A stretch of 11,247 bases of DNA from an uncultured Kiritimatiellota bacterium (GCA_934667425.1 CAKULV010000073.1:1-11247); one strand, 5' to 3'. Shown: positions 1-8,523, counted from the stretch's first letter. Notes: generated by a model not told the origin, from the sequence alone. Numbers and translations are program-made.

Positions 1-49
1 ATGCCATCCTACATCCCGCCTCCCATTGTCCAACTCATTGCCCATACAC

Positions 50-65
50 TATGGTCATTTACTTT
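50..65 (+). repeat. TATGGTNATTTACTTT element, copy 1
   Basis: The 16 bases TATGGTCATTTACTTT recur with one mismatch at 2952-2967, upstream of the acyl-CoA synthetase. Both copies lie in intergenic DNA shortly before a co-directional gene. The TATGG core also appears at 121-125 as part of the extended -10 element of valS. The sequence is seen directly. A promoter-related role is inferred. No good -35 hexamer at 17 bp spacing was found for this copy. Confidence 0.4.
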
Positions 66-122
66 GGCAAGTCACCTTAAACATAAAGTCCGACCCATAA
101 AAGGCTTTGGCAGTCGTAGATA

Positions 123-131
123 TGGTATAAT
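123..131 (+). promoter_or_regulatory. Extended -10 promoter of valS
   Basis: TGG followed by a perfect TATAAT (126-131) forms an extended -10 element of the TGn-TATAAT type. No convincing -35 hexamer sits 17 bp upstream. TTGGCA at 107-112 is too close, with a 13-bp spacer. Extended -10 promoters can work without a -35. Transcription would start near 138, giving a leader of only about 23 bases before valS. The valS ribosome site GGAGA lies at 150-154. The rest of 1-160 shows no supported gene. Confidence 0.65.
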
Positions 132-160
132 TAACGGCTAAATTTTGATGGAGAACGAAA

Positions 161-2896
161 ATGGCGATGGAGAAAAGGTACGATTCTAAAGCCGCAGAGG
201 CCAAATGGTATCCATTCTGGGAGCGGAATGGATGCTTTCATGATGAACCAGGCAGGGGAAAGCCGTATTCCATAGTCATTCCGCCGCCGAACGTGACGGG
301 CATCCTTCACATGGGCCATGCGCTTAACCAGACGATCCAGGATATCCTGGTGCGCTGGCGCAGGATGAGCGGATACAACACGCTGTGGCTCCCTGGCACG
401 GATCATGCGGGCATCGCCACTCAGAACGTTGTGGAGAAGGCCCTCAAGAAGGAGGGGAAGCGCCGGCAGGATCTTGGGCGCGAGAAGTTCCTTGAGCGCG
501 TGTGGGAATGGAAGAGGCAGTACGGCGGCACGATCGTGCACCAGCAGCGCATGCTCGGCAACTCCACCGACTGGCGGAGAGAGCGCTTCACGTTCGACGA
601 GGGCTGCAGCCGCGCCGTCCTCAGGGTGTTCAAGCAGCTCTTCGACGAAGGCCTCATCTACAAGGGCAACTACATAGTGAACTGGTGCCCGCGCTGCGGG
701 ACGGCCCTCGCGAACGATGAGGTCGAGCATGAGCCGAACCACGGCCATTTCTGGTACATCAGGTATCCCGTAGTCGGTTCTGCGAGGGGACAGGCCGGCG
801 ATCCGTACAAGGACTACGTGATGGTCGCGACGACGCGCCCCGAGACGCTTCCCGGAGACACGGCCGTCGCGGTCAACCCGAAGGACGGCCGCTACGCGCA
901 CCTCGTCGGAAAGAAGGTGATCCTTCCGTTGACTGGCCGCGAGATCCCCGTGATCTCCGACGACTATGTTGACCGCGAGTTCGGCACCGGCATCGTGAAG
1001 ATCACGCCGGCGCACGACCCGAACGACTTCCTCGTGGGCAAGCGCCACGGCCTTGAGGAGATCAACATCATGACGGACGACGCCCACATGAACGAACTTG
1101 CGGGCGCGAAGTACCGCGGCATGGACCGCTGGGAGTGCCGCAAGGCGATCGTCGACGACCTCGAAGCGGGCGGATTCCTTGACCACATTGAGGACATAGA
1201 CAACCAGGTGGGGCATTGCTACCGTTGCCACGAGACCGTGGAGAGCCGCCTTTCAAAGCAGTGGTTCGTGAAGATGAAGCCGCTCGCGGAGCCGGCGATC
1301 GCGGCGGTGAAGTCCGGGGAAGTGAAGTTCGTCCCAGACCGCTGGTCGAAGATATACTACAACTGGATGGAGAACATCCAGGACTGGTGCATCTCGCGCC
1401 AGCTGTGGTGGGGGCACCGCATCCCGGCCTACTACGTCGGCCCGAACGCGAGTACGGAGCTTAAGGGCAAGGACGAGGAGTTCAAGGCGCGGGGCGAAGA
1501 ACTCGTGGTAGTGGAGGAGTCTCTTGACAAGGCGGTCGAGGCGATGAAGGCGAAGACCGGATGCCAGGTTTCCGCCGCCGACCTCCGGCAGGACGAGGAT
1601 GTCCTTGACACGTGGTTCAGCTCGTGGCTCTGGCCGTTCGAGACCCTTGGCTGGCCGGAGAAGACCGCCGACCTCGACTACTACTATCCGACCACCGACC
1701 TTGTCACCGCGCAGGACATCATCTTCTTCTGGGTCGCCCGCATGATGATGGCGGGCATACACTTCATGAAGAAGCCGCCGTTCAAGAACATCGTTATCCA
1801 CGGCATCGTCCGTGCGGCGGACGGCTCGAAGATGTCGAAGTCGAAGGGCAACTCCCTCGATCCCCTGGAGCTGATCGACACGTATTCCGCAGATGCGCTC
1901 CGCTTCTCCATCGCCCTCATCACGTCGCTCGACTGCGACACGAAGGTCAACAAGGAGAAGTTCGAGATCGGGCGAAACTTCGCCACGAAGATATGGAACG
2001 CCGCCCGCTTCATGCAGATGCAGGAGGGGGCGGTCGGGAATGCTGCGGCGTGTAGCCTGAACGGCATCTCCAACCTGTCCGCCGACGACCGTCATATCCT
2101 GTGGGCCTGCGACATCGCGTGCCGCAAGATGAACGACATCCTCGAACGCTACCGCATACAGGATGGAGCCCTCGCCATCTACGATTTCTTCTGGACGCAG
2201 ATCTGCGACTGGTATGTGGAGTACGCGAAGGACTCCCAGGACAAGGCAGTCTCGTTCGCGATCCTGCGCGACGTGTACTGGAAGGCGTTGAGGATGCTAC
2301 ATCCTTATATGCCGTTCGTCACGGAGGAGGTCGCGCACCAGCTCGGCTACCTGAAGGACGGCGAGACGATCATGAGGGCGCCGTATCCGACTGGCTATAC
2401 GGATGAAGAGAAGGCGTCGTGGGGGCTTTCGCGGGAAGTCTACGACTTTGTGAACGCAAAGCGCGAGGCGATAACGGCATTGCGCGCCCTCCGCGCCGAA
2501 TACAAGGTGCCGCCGTCCGCATTCGTCAAGGTCACTGTTGCCACGGACGACGATCGCGCCAAGGCGGAGGCCGATGCCCTGAAGCGAGCCATGCGTGCCG
2601 AGAGCGTCGAGTTCGTCAAGGCCGGCAGCGATCTCGCGATGCCAAGCAAGATGACTTCGTTCGGCACGGTATACCTGTCGCTGGAAGGGCTTGTCGACAA
2701 GGCGGCCGAGTTGAAGCGAATCGAATCGGAACTCGCAAAGCTGGCCGGATTCATCAAGTCTTCGGAGGCGAAGCTCGCCAACAGCCAGTTCACGGAGCAT
2801 GCGCCTGCGGCCATTGTCGAGGAGGCGAGGCGCAAGCTTTCGGAGAACAGGGAGAAGGCCGTCCAGCTGGAGAAGCTGCGCAAGCTCTTCGGCTGA
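161..2896 (+). CDS. valS: Valyl-tRNA synthetase (class I)
   Basis: Cytoplasmic enzyme that charges tRNA-Val with valine using ATP and edits mischarged threonine. The 911 residues fit the usual 870-950. Order of parts: the class I signature HMGH at residues 50-53 within PPPNVTGILHMGH; a CP1 editing insertion containing the editing-domain string TTRPETLPGDTAVAVNP; two CxxC pairs (C176/C179 and C353/C356) suggesting a zinc knuckle; the second signature KMSKS at 557-561; an anticodon-binding helical domain; and a C-terminal charged coiled-coil arm of about 65 residues that in this family contacts tRNA. All core motifs are intact. The start is set by GGAGA 6 bases upstream and by family alignment; the ATG two codons later is an alternative. 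It is preceded by an extended -10 promoter and followed by a 95-bp gap. A large overlapping reverse-strand frame is a shadow. Confidence 0.98.
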   Translation: MAMEKRYDSKAAEAKWYPFWERNGCFHDEPGRGKPYSIVIPPPNVTGILHMGHALNQTIQDILVRWRRMSGYNTLWLPGTDHAGIATQNVVEKALKKEGKRRQDLGREKFLERVWEWKRQYGGTIVHQQRMLGNSTDWRRERFTFDEGCSRAVLRVFKQLFDEGLIYKGNYIVNWCPRCGTALANDEVEHEPNHGHFWYIRYPVVGSARGQAGDPYKDYVMVATTRPETLPGDTAVAVNPKDGRYAHLVGKKVILPLTGREIPVISDDYVDREFGTGIVKITPAHDPNDFLVGKRHGLEEINIMTDDAHMNELAGAKYRGMDRWECRKAIVDDLEAGGFLDHIEDIDNQVGHCYRCHETVESRLSKQWFVKMKPLAEPAIAAVKSGEVKFVPDRWSKIYYNWMENIQDWCISRQLWWGHRIPAYYVGPNASTELKGKDEEFKARGEELVVVEESLDKAVEAMKAKTGCQVSAADLRQDEDVLDTWFSSWLWPFETLGWPEKTADLDYYYPTTDLVTAQDIIFFWVARMMMAGIHFMKKPPFKNIVIHGIVRAADGSKMSKSKGNSLDPLELIDTYSADALRFSIALITSLDCDTKVNKEKFEIGRNFATKIWNAARFMQMQEGAVGNAAACSLNGISNLSADDRHILWACDIACRKMNDILERYRIQDGALAIYDFFWTQICDWYVEYAKDSQDKAVSFAILRDVYWKALRMLHPYMPFVTEEVAHQLGYLKDGETIMRAPYPTGYTDEEKASWGLSREVYDFVNAKREAITALRALRAEYKVPPSAFVKVTVATDDDRAKAEADALKRAMRAESVEFVKAGSDLAMPSKMTSFGTVYLSLEGLVDKAAELKRIESELAKLAGFIKSSEAKLANSQFTEHAPAAIVEEARRKLSENREKAVQLEKLRKLFG

Positions 2897-2930
2897 GGAA
2901 GGCCGGTTGGCGTTGTCAACGTATCCCACC

Positions 2931-2944
2931 CCCTTGAAAAAGGG
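2931..2944 (+). other. Short hairpin with GAAA loop between valS and acyl-CoA synthetase
   Basis: CCCTT-GAAA-AAGGG forms a perfect 5-bp stem with a GNRA-type tetraloop, 35 bp after the valS stop. No U tract follows, so it is not a standard intrinsic terminator. The hairpin overlaps the TTGAAA hexamer (2934-2939) that may serve as -35 for the next gene. It could be a weak 3' end for valS, part of a promoter, or chance. Confidence 0.35.
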
Positions 2945-2962
2945 TGTCGGATATGGTAATTT
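2934..2962 (+). promoter_or_regulatory. Candidate promoter of the acyl-CoA synthetase gene
   Basis: TTGAAA (2934-2939, five of six matches to the -35 consensus) is separated by exactly 17 bp from TAATTT (2957-2962). That weak -10 is preceded by TGG, as in the valS extended -10. The -10 itself matches the consensus poorly, so this is a candidate only. The TATGG part belongs to the repeated element also found at 50-65. Confidence 0.4.
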
Positions 2963-2967
2963 ACTTT
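2952..2967 (+). repeat. TATGGTNATTTACTTT element, copy 2
   Basis: TATGGTAATTTACTTT matches the copy at 50-65 at 15 of 16 positions. It lies 24 bp before the acyl-CoA synthetase start. The following bases CAGTCGTA also occur at 111-118 upstream of valS, so parts of the two leaders share short strings. It could be a promoter core or a short dispersed repeat. Confidence 0.4.
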
Positions 2968-2991
2968 CAGTCGTAATGAAAAGGACTTGGA

Positions 2992-4656
2992 ATGACGATA
3001 CGTTCAGCACTTGAAGAGTTCGCAAACAGGCATCCGGATCATGTCGCGCAGGTGTTCAGCCGCGATCATGGCTGGGTGCGGCGCACGTACGGTGAGTTCC
3101 TGGCGGATGTAAAGGCCACGGCGGAGGCGTATGGCTCGAAGTTCGGGCTGAAGCCCCGAGAGGAGAACGTCGCCCAGATACTCGCAAACAGTCCGGAATG
3201 GATGGACGTGTACCTTGCCTGCTCAGGCGCAGGGGTTTCCGTGGTGCCGCTCGATCCAAAGCTGCACAGCGAAGAGGTTCAGTACATACTCAGGGATTCC
3301 GGCGCCGTGGTGGTCACCACCGACAGGCAGCATATCCCCATGATGCAGCAGATCGCGGCGGACTTGCCGAAGCTCCGCGCGATCGTCATAGTGGATGGCG
3401 GAGCGCCTTCCTATGCCGCCATAGGCTCCGTGCCGGTGTATGACCTGTCCGAGTTGAAGAAGGGTTCGTGCAAGTGCGGGTGGTACGACAAGCACGTCTG
3501 CGAGGGGGATGATGTCGCGAGCATCATATACACCTCCGGCACGACGGGCAAGCCGAAGGGCGCAATGCTCACCCACGCGAACTTCATGGCCGATGCGGAG
3601 GGTGCACTGGCCGCGTTCGGGGAGCGCATAGACGATACCGACTCCTTCTACGTGGTGCTTCCTTTCTTCCATGCGTTCTCCTTCCTCGTGAACCTCATTC
3701 TGCCGATAACGCTCGGTTCGCCCGCGATACTGATGCGGTCGCTCCGCACGATTTCCGAGGATCTGAAGGAGCTCCAGCCCACAGTTCTCATTGCGGTGCC
3801 GCTCCTCGTCGAGAAGGTCTACGACAAGATATCGGAAAAGCTTGCCGCATCGAAGGTCGCGAAGATCCTCAGGATGACGGGGCTGAAGTCGGTGGTCAAC
3901 GCCAACGTCAAGAAGTCTCTCGACCCACGCCTCAGGTTCGTGGTCGTGGGCGGCGCGCCATGTCCGGTGCATGTGCTGAAGGGATTCAAGGATCTAGGGA
4001 TAAAGATGCTGGAGGGGTATGGGCTGACGGAATGCTCTCCGGTCGTGTCCGTTGCGGGGCCCAAGGTCGCGAAGATAGGCACGATCGGGCACAAGCTGCC
4101 GAACATCGAGATACGCATCGCGGACGCCAACGAGGCGGGCGTGGGTGAACTCCAGGTCAAGGGGCCTATCGTGATGCGGGGCTACTTCAACAACGAGGCG
4201 GCGACGAAGGATGCGTTCGATGGCGAGTGGCTGCGGACCGGGGATCTCGCTTCGGTTGACGAGCAGGGTCTGATCACGATACGGGGGCGCAAGAAGGCGC
4301 TTATCGTGAACAGGGAGGGGAAGAACATCTATCCGGAAGAGGTCGAGAACGTGATATCGGGCGATCCGCTGATAGCGGACTGCGTCGTTGTCGGCTACAG
4401 GATAGGCGGCGATCCCGGGGAACACGTGGGCGTGGTCGTCCATCCCAACGAGGATGCACTCACCGCCCGAAATGGCGGTACGCCGATGCCGTGGAGCGAG
4501 ATGGAGAGGGTTGCGAGGATCGGCATCCGCACACGCTGCCAGAAGCTCGCGGACTACAAGCGTCCGCGCAAGATACTCGTCCTGCACGAGCCGCTGGAGC
4601 GTACTTCCATCCAGAAGGTGCGCCGGGTCGCATACAAGGGAATGCTTGACGAGTAG
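2992..4656 (+). CDS. AMP-forming acyl-CoA synthetase (long-chain fatty acid-CoA ligase-like)
   Basis: A 554-residue member of the ANL adenylate-forming superfamily. It would activate a carboxylic acid with ATP to an acyl-adenylate and transfer it to CoA (or another thiol acceptor). Motifs in order: the P-loop-like TSGTTGKPKGA at 181-191; HAF at 227-229; the A5 motif YGLTECSP at 343-350; WLRTGD at 413-418 with the ribose-binding Asp418; the hinge RGRKK at 431-435; GKNIYPEEVE at 443-452; and the C-terminal catalytic lysine K542 in TSIQKVRR. The GKNIYPEEVE stretch resembles long-chain acyl-CoA synthetases more than acetyl-CoA synthetase, but the true substrate cannot be read. The start has AAAAGGA about 6 bases upstream. 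The closest guesses are FadD-like, or an acyl-ACP synthetase type used in lipid recycling. The gene lies 49 bp before a membrane-protein gene and may share its transcript. Confidence 0.93.
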   Translation: MTIRSALEEFANRHPDHVAQVFSRDHGWVRRTYGEFLADVKATAEAYGSKFGLKPREENVAQILANSPEWMDVYLACSGAGVSVVPLDPKLHSEEVQYILRDSGAVVVTTDRQHIPMMQQIAADLPKLRAIVIVDGGAPSYAAIGSVPVYDLSELKKGSCKCGWYDKHVCEGDDVASIIYTSGTTGKPKGAMLTHANFMADAEGALAAFGERIDDTDSFYVVLPFFHAFSFLVNLILPITLGSPAILMRSLRTISEDLKELQPTVLIAVPLLVEKVYDKISEKLAASKVAKILRMTGLKSVVNANVKKSLDPRLRFVVVGGAPCPVHVLKGFKDLGIKMLEGYGLTECSPVVSVAGPKVAKIGTIGHKLPNIEIRIADANEAGVGELQVKGPIVMRGYFNNEAATKDAFDGEWLRTGDLASVDEQGLITIRGRKKALIVNREGKNIYPEEVENVISGDPLIADCVVVGYRIGGDPGEHVGVVVHPNEDALTARNGGTPMPWSEMERVARIGIRTRCQKLADYKRPRKILVLHEPLERTSIQKVRRVAYKGMLDE

Positions 4657-4705
4657 TCGGCGGCGGACGGGCTTTTGCCTCCCATGCAGTCTGTAAGGAG
4701 ATGGA

Positions 4706-5497
4706 ATGAACTTGCTTGTGTCAAAAAGGTCTTGGATGCTCGCCCCAGCCGTGTTTCTCGTCTCGCTGGCCCTGCTGTGTGCCGTCTGGGGCGTGATGGA
4801 GCCTGCGGCTTTGCGTGCGGCGTTTGACGCCGACGGGCATTCTTTCGTCGAGACACTCACGATTCCGTTATTTGCGTTGATCGTACCCGCCGTATGGCTG
4901 TGCTGCCCGTTCTCGGGCTCCACCACGCGCAAGTCGCTCCTGTGCCTTGCCGTTTCCTGCGTCGCCATCATGGCCGTCGTGAAGGAGCTGGATCTCCACC
5001 TTGCGCTGATGCAGTACGCCTATCCTGATGTCGTGGGGGCGGACGGCAATGTGCATGGACTCGTCAAGCCGAATGGAACGCCGCTCTCGGGCACTCCGTT
5101 CAAGATGCGCTTCCTGACGAACGGAGGCGCCCCGTTCGGCGCGAAGCTCGTCGTGGTTTCGTACTTCGTCCTCTTCTTCGGCGTGTTCGCGGCCATGCTC
5201 GCCTATTTCTTCCCGCGCCTCGTCAAGGGGTTCTTCCGCCTGCACCCGGTGGCCTGGACGATGTGCTTCTTCGGCGGATCCGGAGTGATGGTGCAGATAT
5301 GCGACAGGCTGCCCGCCTGGTACAGGCATTCGCAGGGGATGCCGAAGCAGTGCCTGGACGATTCGTTCGTCGCGCTATGTACGGCGTTAGAGGAGGGCGG
5401 CGAAATGATGATCGCGGCGTTTGCCATCCTGGCCATCCTCCAGGCCCACGCGATATATGCGAACGACAGGCCGCCGCCCGAGTTCGCTGAACTGTGA
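4706..5497 (+). CDS. Unnamed six-helix membrane protein
   Basis: Not recognised as a named family. The 263 residues show about six hydrophobic segments at roughly 10-30, 48-68, 77-97, 147-170, 180-200 and 232-252, so it is an inner-membrane protein. Charged residues sit at or in the membrane: KELDLH at 93-98 just after helix 3 and LEEGGEM at 228-234 at the start of helix 6. A pair of acidic motifs in this arrangement recurs in a set of uncharacterised bacterial membrane proteins, as I remember it; that likeness is pattern-level only. A loop of about 50 residues with several glycines and prolines separates helices 3 and 4. The start is well supported by AAGGAG 5 bases upstream. It lies between the acyl-CoA synthetase and argG with short gaps. 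A role in lipid or envelope metabolism would be guesswork. Confidence 0.85.
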   Translation: MNLLVSKRSWMLAPAVFLVSLALLCAVWGVMEPAALRAAFDADGHSFVETLTIPLFALIVPAVWLCCPFSGSTTRKSLLCLAVSCVAIMAVVKELDLHLALMQYAYPDVVGADGNVHGLVKPNGTPLSGTPFKMRFLTNGGAPFGAKLVVVSYFVLFFGVFAAMLAYFFPRLVKGFFRLHPVAWTMCFFGGSGVMVQICDRLPAWYRHSQGMPKQCLDDSFVALCTALEEGGEMMIAAFAILAILQAHAIYANDRPPPEFAEL

Positions 5498-5537
5498 CTT
5501 CTTGCAAGGAAAACGAAAGCTACAAAAGGAAACACAA

Positions 5538-6770
5538 ATGAAACTCGAAGAGTTGAAGGGTAAGACGGTTGGCGTGTGCGTGTCAGGCGGACTCGACTCC
5601 AAGACGATATGCTGCGTGCTGTTGGATGCCGGCGTGAAGGTAAAGGCCTTCTCCGCAAATGTCGGGCAGCCAGACGAGAAGGACATCAACGACATCAAGA
5701 AGAAGATGGCTCCGACCGGCGTAGAGACGACGATAGTCGACGTCACGAAGGAAATGGCCGACATCTGCTTCGAGACGGTCAAGTGCCAGGCTATGTACGA
5801 TGGCGGCTACTGGAACTCCACGGGCATCGCCCGCGCCGTCACGGTGCAGAAGCTCCTCCCGGCGATGAAGAAGGCCGGCTGCACGGTGCTCGTCCACGGC
5901 GCGACGGGGCGCGGCAACGACCAGATGCGTTTTGAGCGCTACACGAACGTGATGGACCCGAAGTTCGGCGTCTACGCCCCCTGGCGCGATGCGGATCTCC
6001 TGAAGAAATTCCCGGGGCGCACACAGATGGTGGAATTCCTCGCCAAGCGCGGCATCACGGCGTTCGTCGGCACGAAGAAGAAGTACTCGACCGATGCGAA
6101 CCTCGCCGGACTCTCCCACGAGGCCGAGGATCTGGAGTCGATGGAGACCTCGATGCGCATCGTGAAGCCCACGATGGGCGTGTGGCCCGACAAGGCCCCG
6201 AACAAGGTCGAGAAGGTGACGCTCAAGTTCGAGAAGGGACGCTGCGTCGCGGTGAACGGGAAGAAGATGACTCCGTACGAGGTGATGCTTGAGATGAACA
6301 AGGTCGGTGGCCGCAACGGCATCGGCATGAAGCACGCCCTTGAGAACCGCATAATCGGCACGAAGAGCCGTGGCGTGTACGAGGCTCCCGGCATGGAGGT
6401 GCTGAGCTGGGGGCTCAAGTACATCTACGAGGGCATCATGGATCGCCGTTCCACGCTGCTTTTCCAGCAGCTTTCGAAGCTCGTCGCCGATCAGATCTAC
6501 GATGGCCGCTGGTTCGATCCCGCGACCCAGGCGGCCCGCGCGGCGATCCAGGTGTGGGCTGACAAGGCCACCGCAGAGGTCACGCTCGGACTCTACAAGG
6601 GGAACATATTCTTCGAGTCCCTCAAGGGTCTCAAGGCCTCGATCTACAATGAGGCGGACAGCTCGATGGAGGCTTCCAACGGATTGAACCCGCATTCATC
6701 GCAGGGCTTTGCCGAGATCCAGTCCGTAGAGGCCAAAATGCTCGCCAAGAGCGGCCAGATCCGGATCTGA
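5538..6770 (+). CDS. argG: Argininosuccinate synthase
   Basis: Joins citrulline and aspartate with ATP to give argininosuccinate, AMP and pyrophosphate, the second-last step of arginine synthesis. The 410 residues fit the family. The N-type ATP pyrophosphatase loop SGGLDS is at residues 16-21, followed by ANVGQPDEKD, HGATGRGNDQMRFERY, YSTDANLAG, IVKPTMGVWP, ENRIIGTKSRGVYEAPGME and the C-terminal EVTLGLYKGN. The wording ANxGQPDE and EVTL resembles the E. coli-type branch (type 2) more than the shorter common type 1, although the protein is shorter than the E. coli enzyme. The frame is open upstream to 5421, inside the previous gene, but AAAAGGA at 5524-5530 and the family N-terminus support the ATG at 5538. 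No argH or other arginine gene is in the window. The next gene begins 4 bp after the stop. Confidence 0.96.
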   Translation: MKLEELKGKTVGVCVSGGLDSKTICCVLLDAGVKVKAFSANVGQPDEKDINDIKKKMAPTGVETTIVDVTKEMADICFETVKCQAMYDGGYWNSTGIARAVTVQKLLPAMKKAGCTVLVHGATGRGNDQMRFERYTNVMDPKFGVYAPWRDADLLKKFPGRTQMVEFLAKRGITAFVGTKKKYSTDANLAGLSHEAEDLESMETSMRIVKPTMGVWPDKAPNKVEKVTLKFEKGRCVAVNGKKMTPYEVMLEMNKVGGRNGIGMKHALENRIIGTKSRGVYEAPGMEVLSWGLKYIYEGIMDRRSTLLFQQLSKLVADQIYDGRWFDPATQAARAAIQVWADKATAEVTLGLYKGNIFFESLKGLKASIYNEADSSMEASNGLNPHSSQGFAEIQSVEAKMLAKSGQIRI

Positions 6771-6774
6771 TCCG

Positions 6775-8349
6775 ATGAAGTACGGCATCCGCAGTCTGGC
6801 GACGTGTGTGGGCGTGGTCGCATTTTGCGCTTCGCTCCACGCCGCCGATGCTGTAGGGCTGTACGATTACCCACGGCTTCATCTGCGGCATTCGCTTCTT
6901 CGGGTGCAGCTGATGAATGCCGTGCGTTCCGGCAACATCACCAACATGGAGGCGGTGTGTCGGCAGGGGCTTGAGCTTATGCCCGGCGATGCGACATGGC
7001 AGTACAACCTCGCATGCGCACTCGCATACCGTGCGACCCCAGATGCCGCGCTGGATGCGCTGGATAAGGCCGTAAAGGCCGGATTCCGCAATGCGTCCGC
7101 CATCGAGCGGGATGGCGACCTGAAGCGCATATCCTCCACGGACCGCTTCAAGGCCATCGTGCAGGAGGCCCGCGACACGGCGGATCTCCCCGCGCCGGGG
7201 CAGGCCATTCCGATGACGGCCCGTCTAACGCAAGGCACGAGGCTTGTCCTTACGAAGGCGAATCTCGCGTGGGATTTCGACCGGGGGCTGTACATCGCAA
7301 ATTTCAGATTCCTGCGTGGCGCGGTGGAGTCGCCGGAGGCGCGGGCGGCAATCTATGACGGGCCGGCCAAAGAGGTCCTTGCGGCCTGGCTCGCCGACGG
7401 AACCGCCGCAGGCAACGGCGGCGACATTTACGTAAACAGGGACCGGAACCATTCGCGCATAAAGACCGGCGCGTTTCCGCTCCTTTCCGAACTATGCTTT
7501 GACGCGGAGGCGAGAGGCAAGGGTGTGGACAACGCCATGCCAAACACGCTCTATCCGGGTGCGGCGGTTGTGGGCAACGCCTCCCTCGCGATAGTTTCGT
7601 CCAACGACACCTGTTCGCTCGTGCGCATGGCCATGCAGGACCTCGTGTCCATGAGCGCTTTGCAGCAGTGCTACCTCGACAATCAGCTGTGGGTGTTCCC
7701 CGCCCACCGGGACTATGTCCCCGAAAGGGGGATCGACCTCTATCAGGGTGTCACGCCATGCGCACTCCAGTCCGTGGGCTCCAGCGGATCTGACAGGTAC
7801 TTCGTGCGGGCTGCGCTGGCGGCATCTGCCGCGCTTCAGCCGGAGACGAAGAAGGCTGTCGTGGAGCGCAAGCTGTTCGCCCCGCTCATGCAGTATCTCT
7901 TCAGGCGGACCCGCAGAGGAGTGGAGTCAGAGGAGGACTACCTCGCCGCGAAGGCTCACCCGACCGCGTTTGACCGCGAATCGCTTGATGCCTTCAGAAT
8001 GGTGGAGCTGGCACATGGGTTAACCCCCAGGACGATCCCCCCTGCGGTTCTGCCGCTTTCGGCATTTGTCCCAGTGACGTCGCTGGATCTTGAGAAAGAG
8101 CTTGATTTCCGCTTTGTTCCGTACGGCGAGTACGACGGCAGACTGTCATACACGTGGCGTGTGGTGCATGGCGACCAGGAACGGGTCACAGTCGTTTCCG
8201 GCAAGGATGGCGCAGTCCACCTTACGGTGGATTGCAGAGACCTGACAAATCGCATAGACGTGGCGTGCTTCGCTAAGACCGCAGACAGCGGCTGGGGTGC
8301 ACCTTCCTTCGTGAGCATATACCCGCAAAAGACGGCAGTCGGCGACTGA
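6775..8349 (+). CDS. Secreted protein of unknown function with TPR-like N-terminal segment
   Basis: Not a named family to me. Of 524 residues, the first 23-26 form a typical signal peptide (basic start, hydrophobic core, LHA-ADA cleavage region), so it is likely periplasmic or exported. Residues about 50-105 look like one or two TPR repeats (MPGDATWQYNLACALAYRA then DAALDALDKAVKAGF). The linker ERDGDLKRISSTDRFKAIV is typical after TPRs in planctomycete and verrucomicrobial proteins. Residues about 150-430 form a long domain with no motif I recognise; it contains QSVGSSGSDRYFVRA at 332-346. The last 90 residues look like a beta-sandwich of the PKD/Ig kind. It starts 4 bp after argG, without a strong ribosome site, so translation may be coupled. 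A link to arginine synthesis is not implied. Confidence 0.85.
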   Translation: MKYGIRSLATCVGVVAFCASLHAADAVGLYDYPRLHLRHSLLRVQLMNAVRSGNITNMEAVCRQGLELMPGDATWQYNLACALAYRATPDAALDALDKAVKAGFRNASAIERDGDLKRISSTDRFKAIVQEARDTADLPAPGQAIPMTARLTQGTRLVLTKANLAWDFDRGLYIANFRFLRGAVESPEARAAIYDGPAKEVLAAWLADGTAAGNGGDIYVNRDRNHSRIKTGAFPLLSELCFDAEARGKGVDNAMPNTLYPGAAVVGNASLAIVSSNDTCSLVRMAMQDLVSMSALQQCYLDNQLWVFPAHRDYVPERGIDLYQGVTPCALQSVGSSGSDRYFVRAALAASAALQPETKKAVVERKLFAPLMQYLFRRTRRGVESEEDYLAAKAHPTAFDRESLDAFRMVELAHGLTPRTIPPAVLPLSAFVPVTSLDLEKELDFRFVPYGEYDGRLSYTWRVVHGDQERVTVVSGKDGAVHLTVDCRDLTNRIDVACFAKTADSGWGAPSFVSIYPQKTAVGD

Positions 8350-8523
8350 CGGATGCCCGTTTTTGTGCCGACGCGGAGGTGTTGCCTGATATCCGATTCG
8401 TCTGCATAATGTCCATGTGATGCATGCTGACAAGACTCTGGACTGCAATTCTCCTTTCGCTCGCGTGTGCATCGGCCATCGCATGCCGTAAAGCCTCGCG
8501 CTCTGCCGTCGTGTAGACGCCTC
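8350..8523. other. Junction region without a supported gene
   Basis: These 174 bases separate the last core gene from the accessory region. No intrinsic terminator with a clear stem and T tract is visible after 8349. A minus-strand frame starting at a GTG (8546-8548) reads across the whole stretch and begins plausibly (DTPNIQLRGVYTTAEREALR). It continues into the shadow of the secreted-protein gene and has only moderate third-position GC. It may be a decayed coding remnant or chance. No integrase site or direct repeat was seen. Confidence 0.4.

Noticed and set aside
1..141. Plus-strand frame of 46 codons at the window start
   Set aside because: It has no ribosome site visible, a composition unlike the real genes, and runs into the valS promoter. 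Treated as intergenic.
131..1231. Long minus-strand open frame of 366 codons across valS, and a similar one at 1253-2095
   Set aside because: They are antisense to a valS with all motifs intact. They consist of Arg/Val/His/Leu-rich shadow protein and arise from GC-rich third positions.
5583..6695. 370-codon minus-strand frame opposite argG
   Set aside because: It is a shadow of a complete argG, with no ribosome site or recognisable domain.
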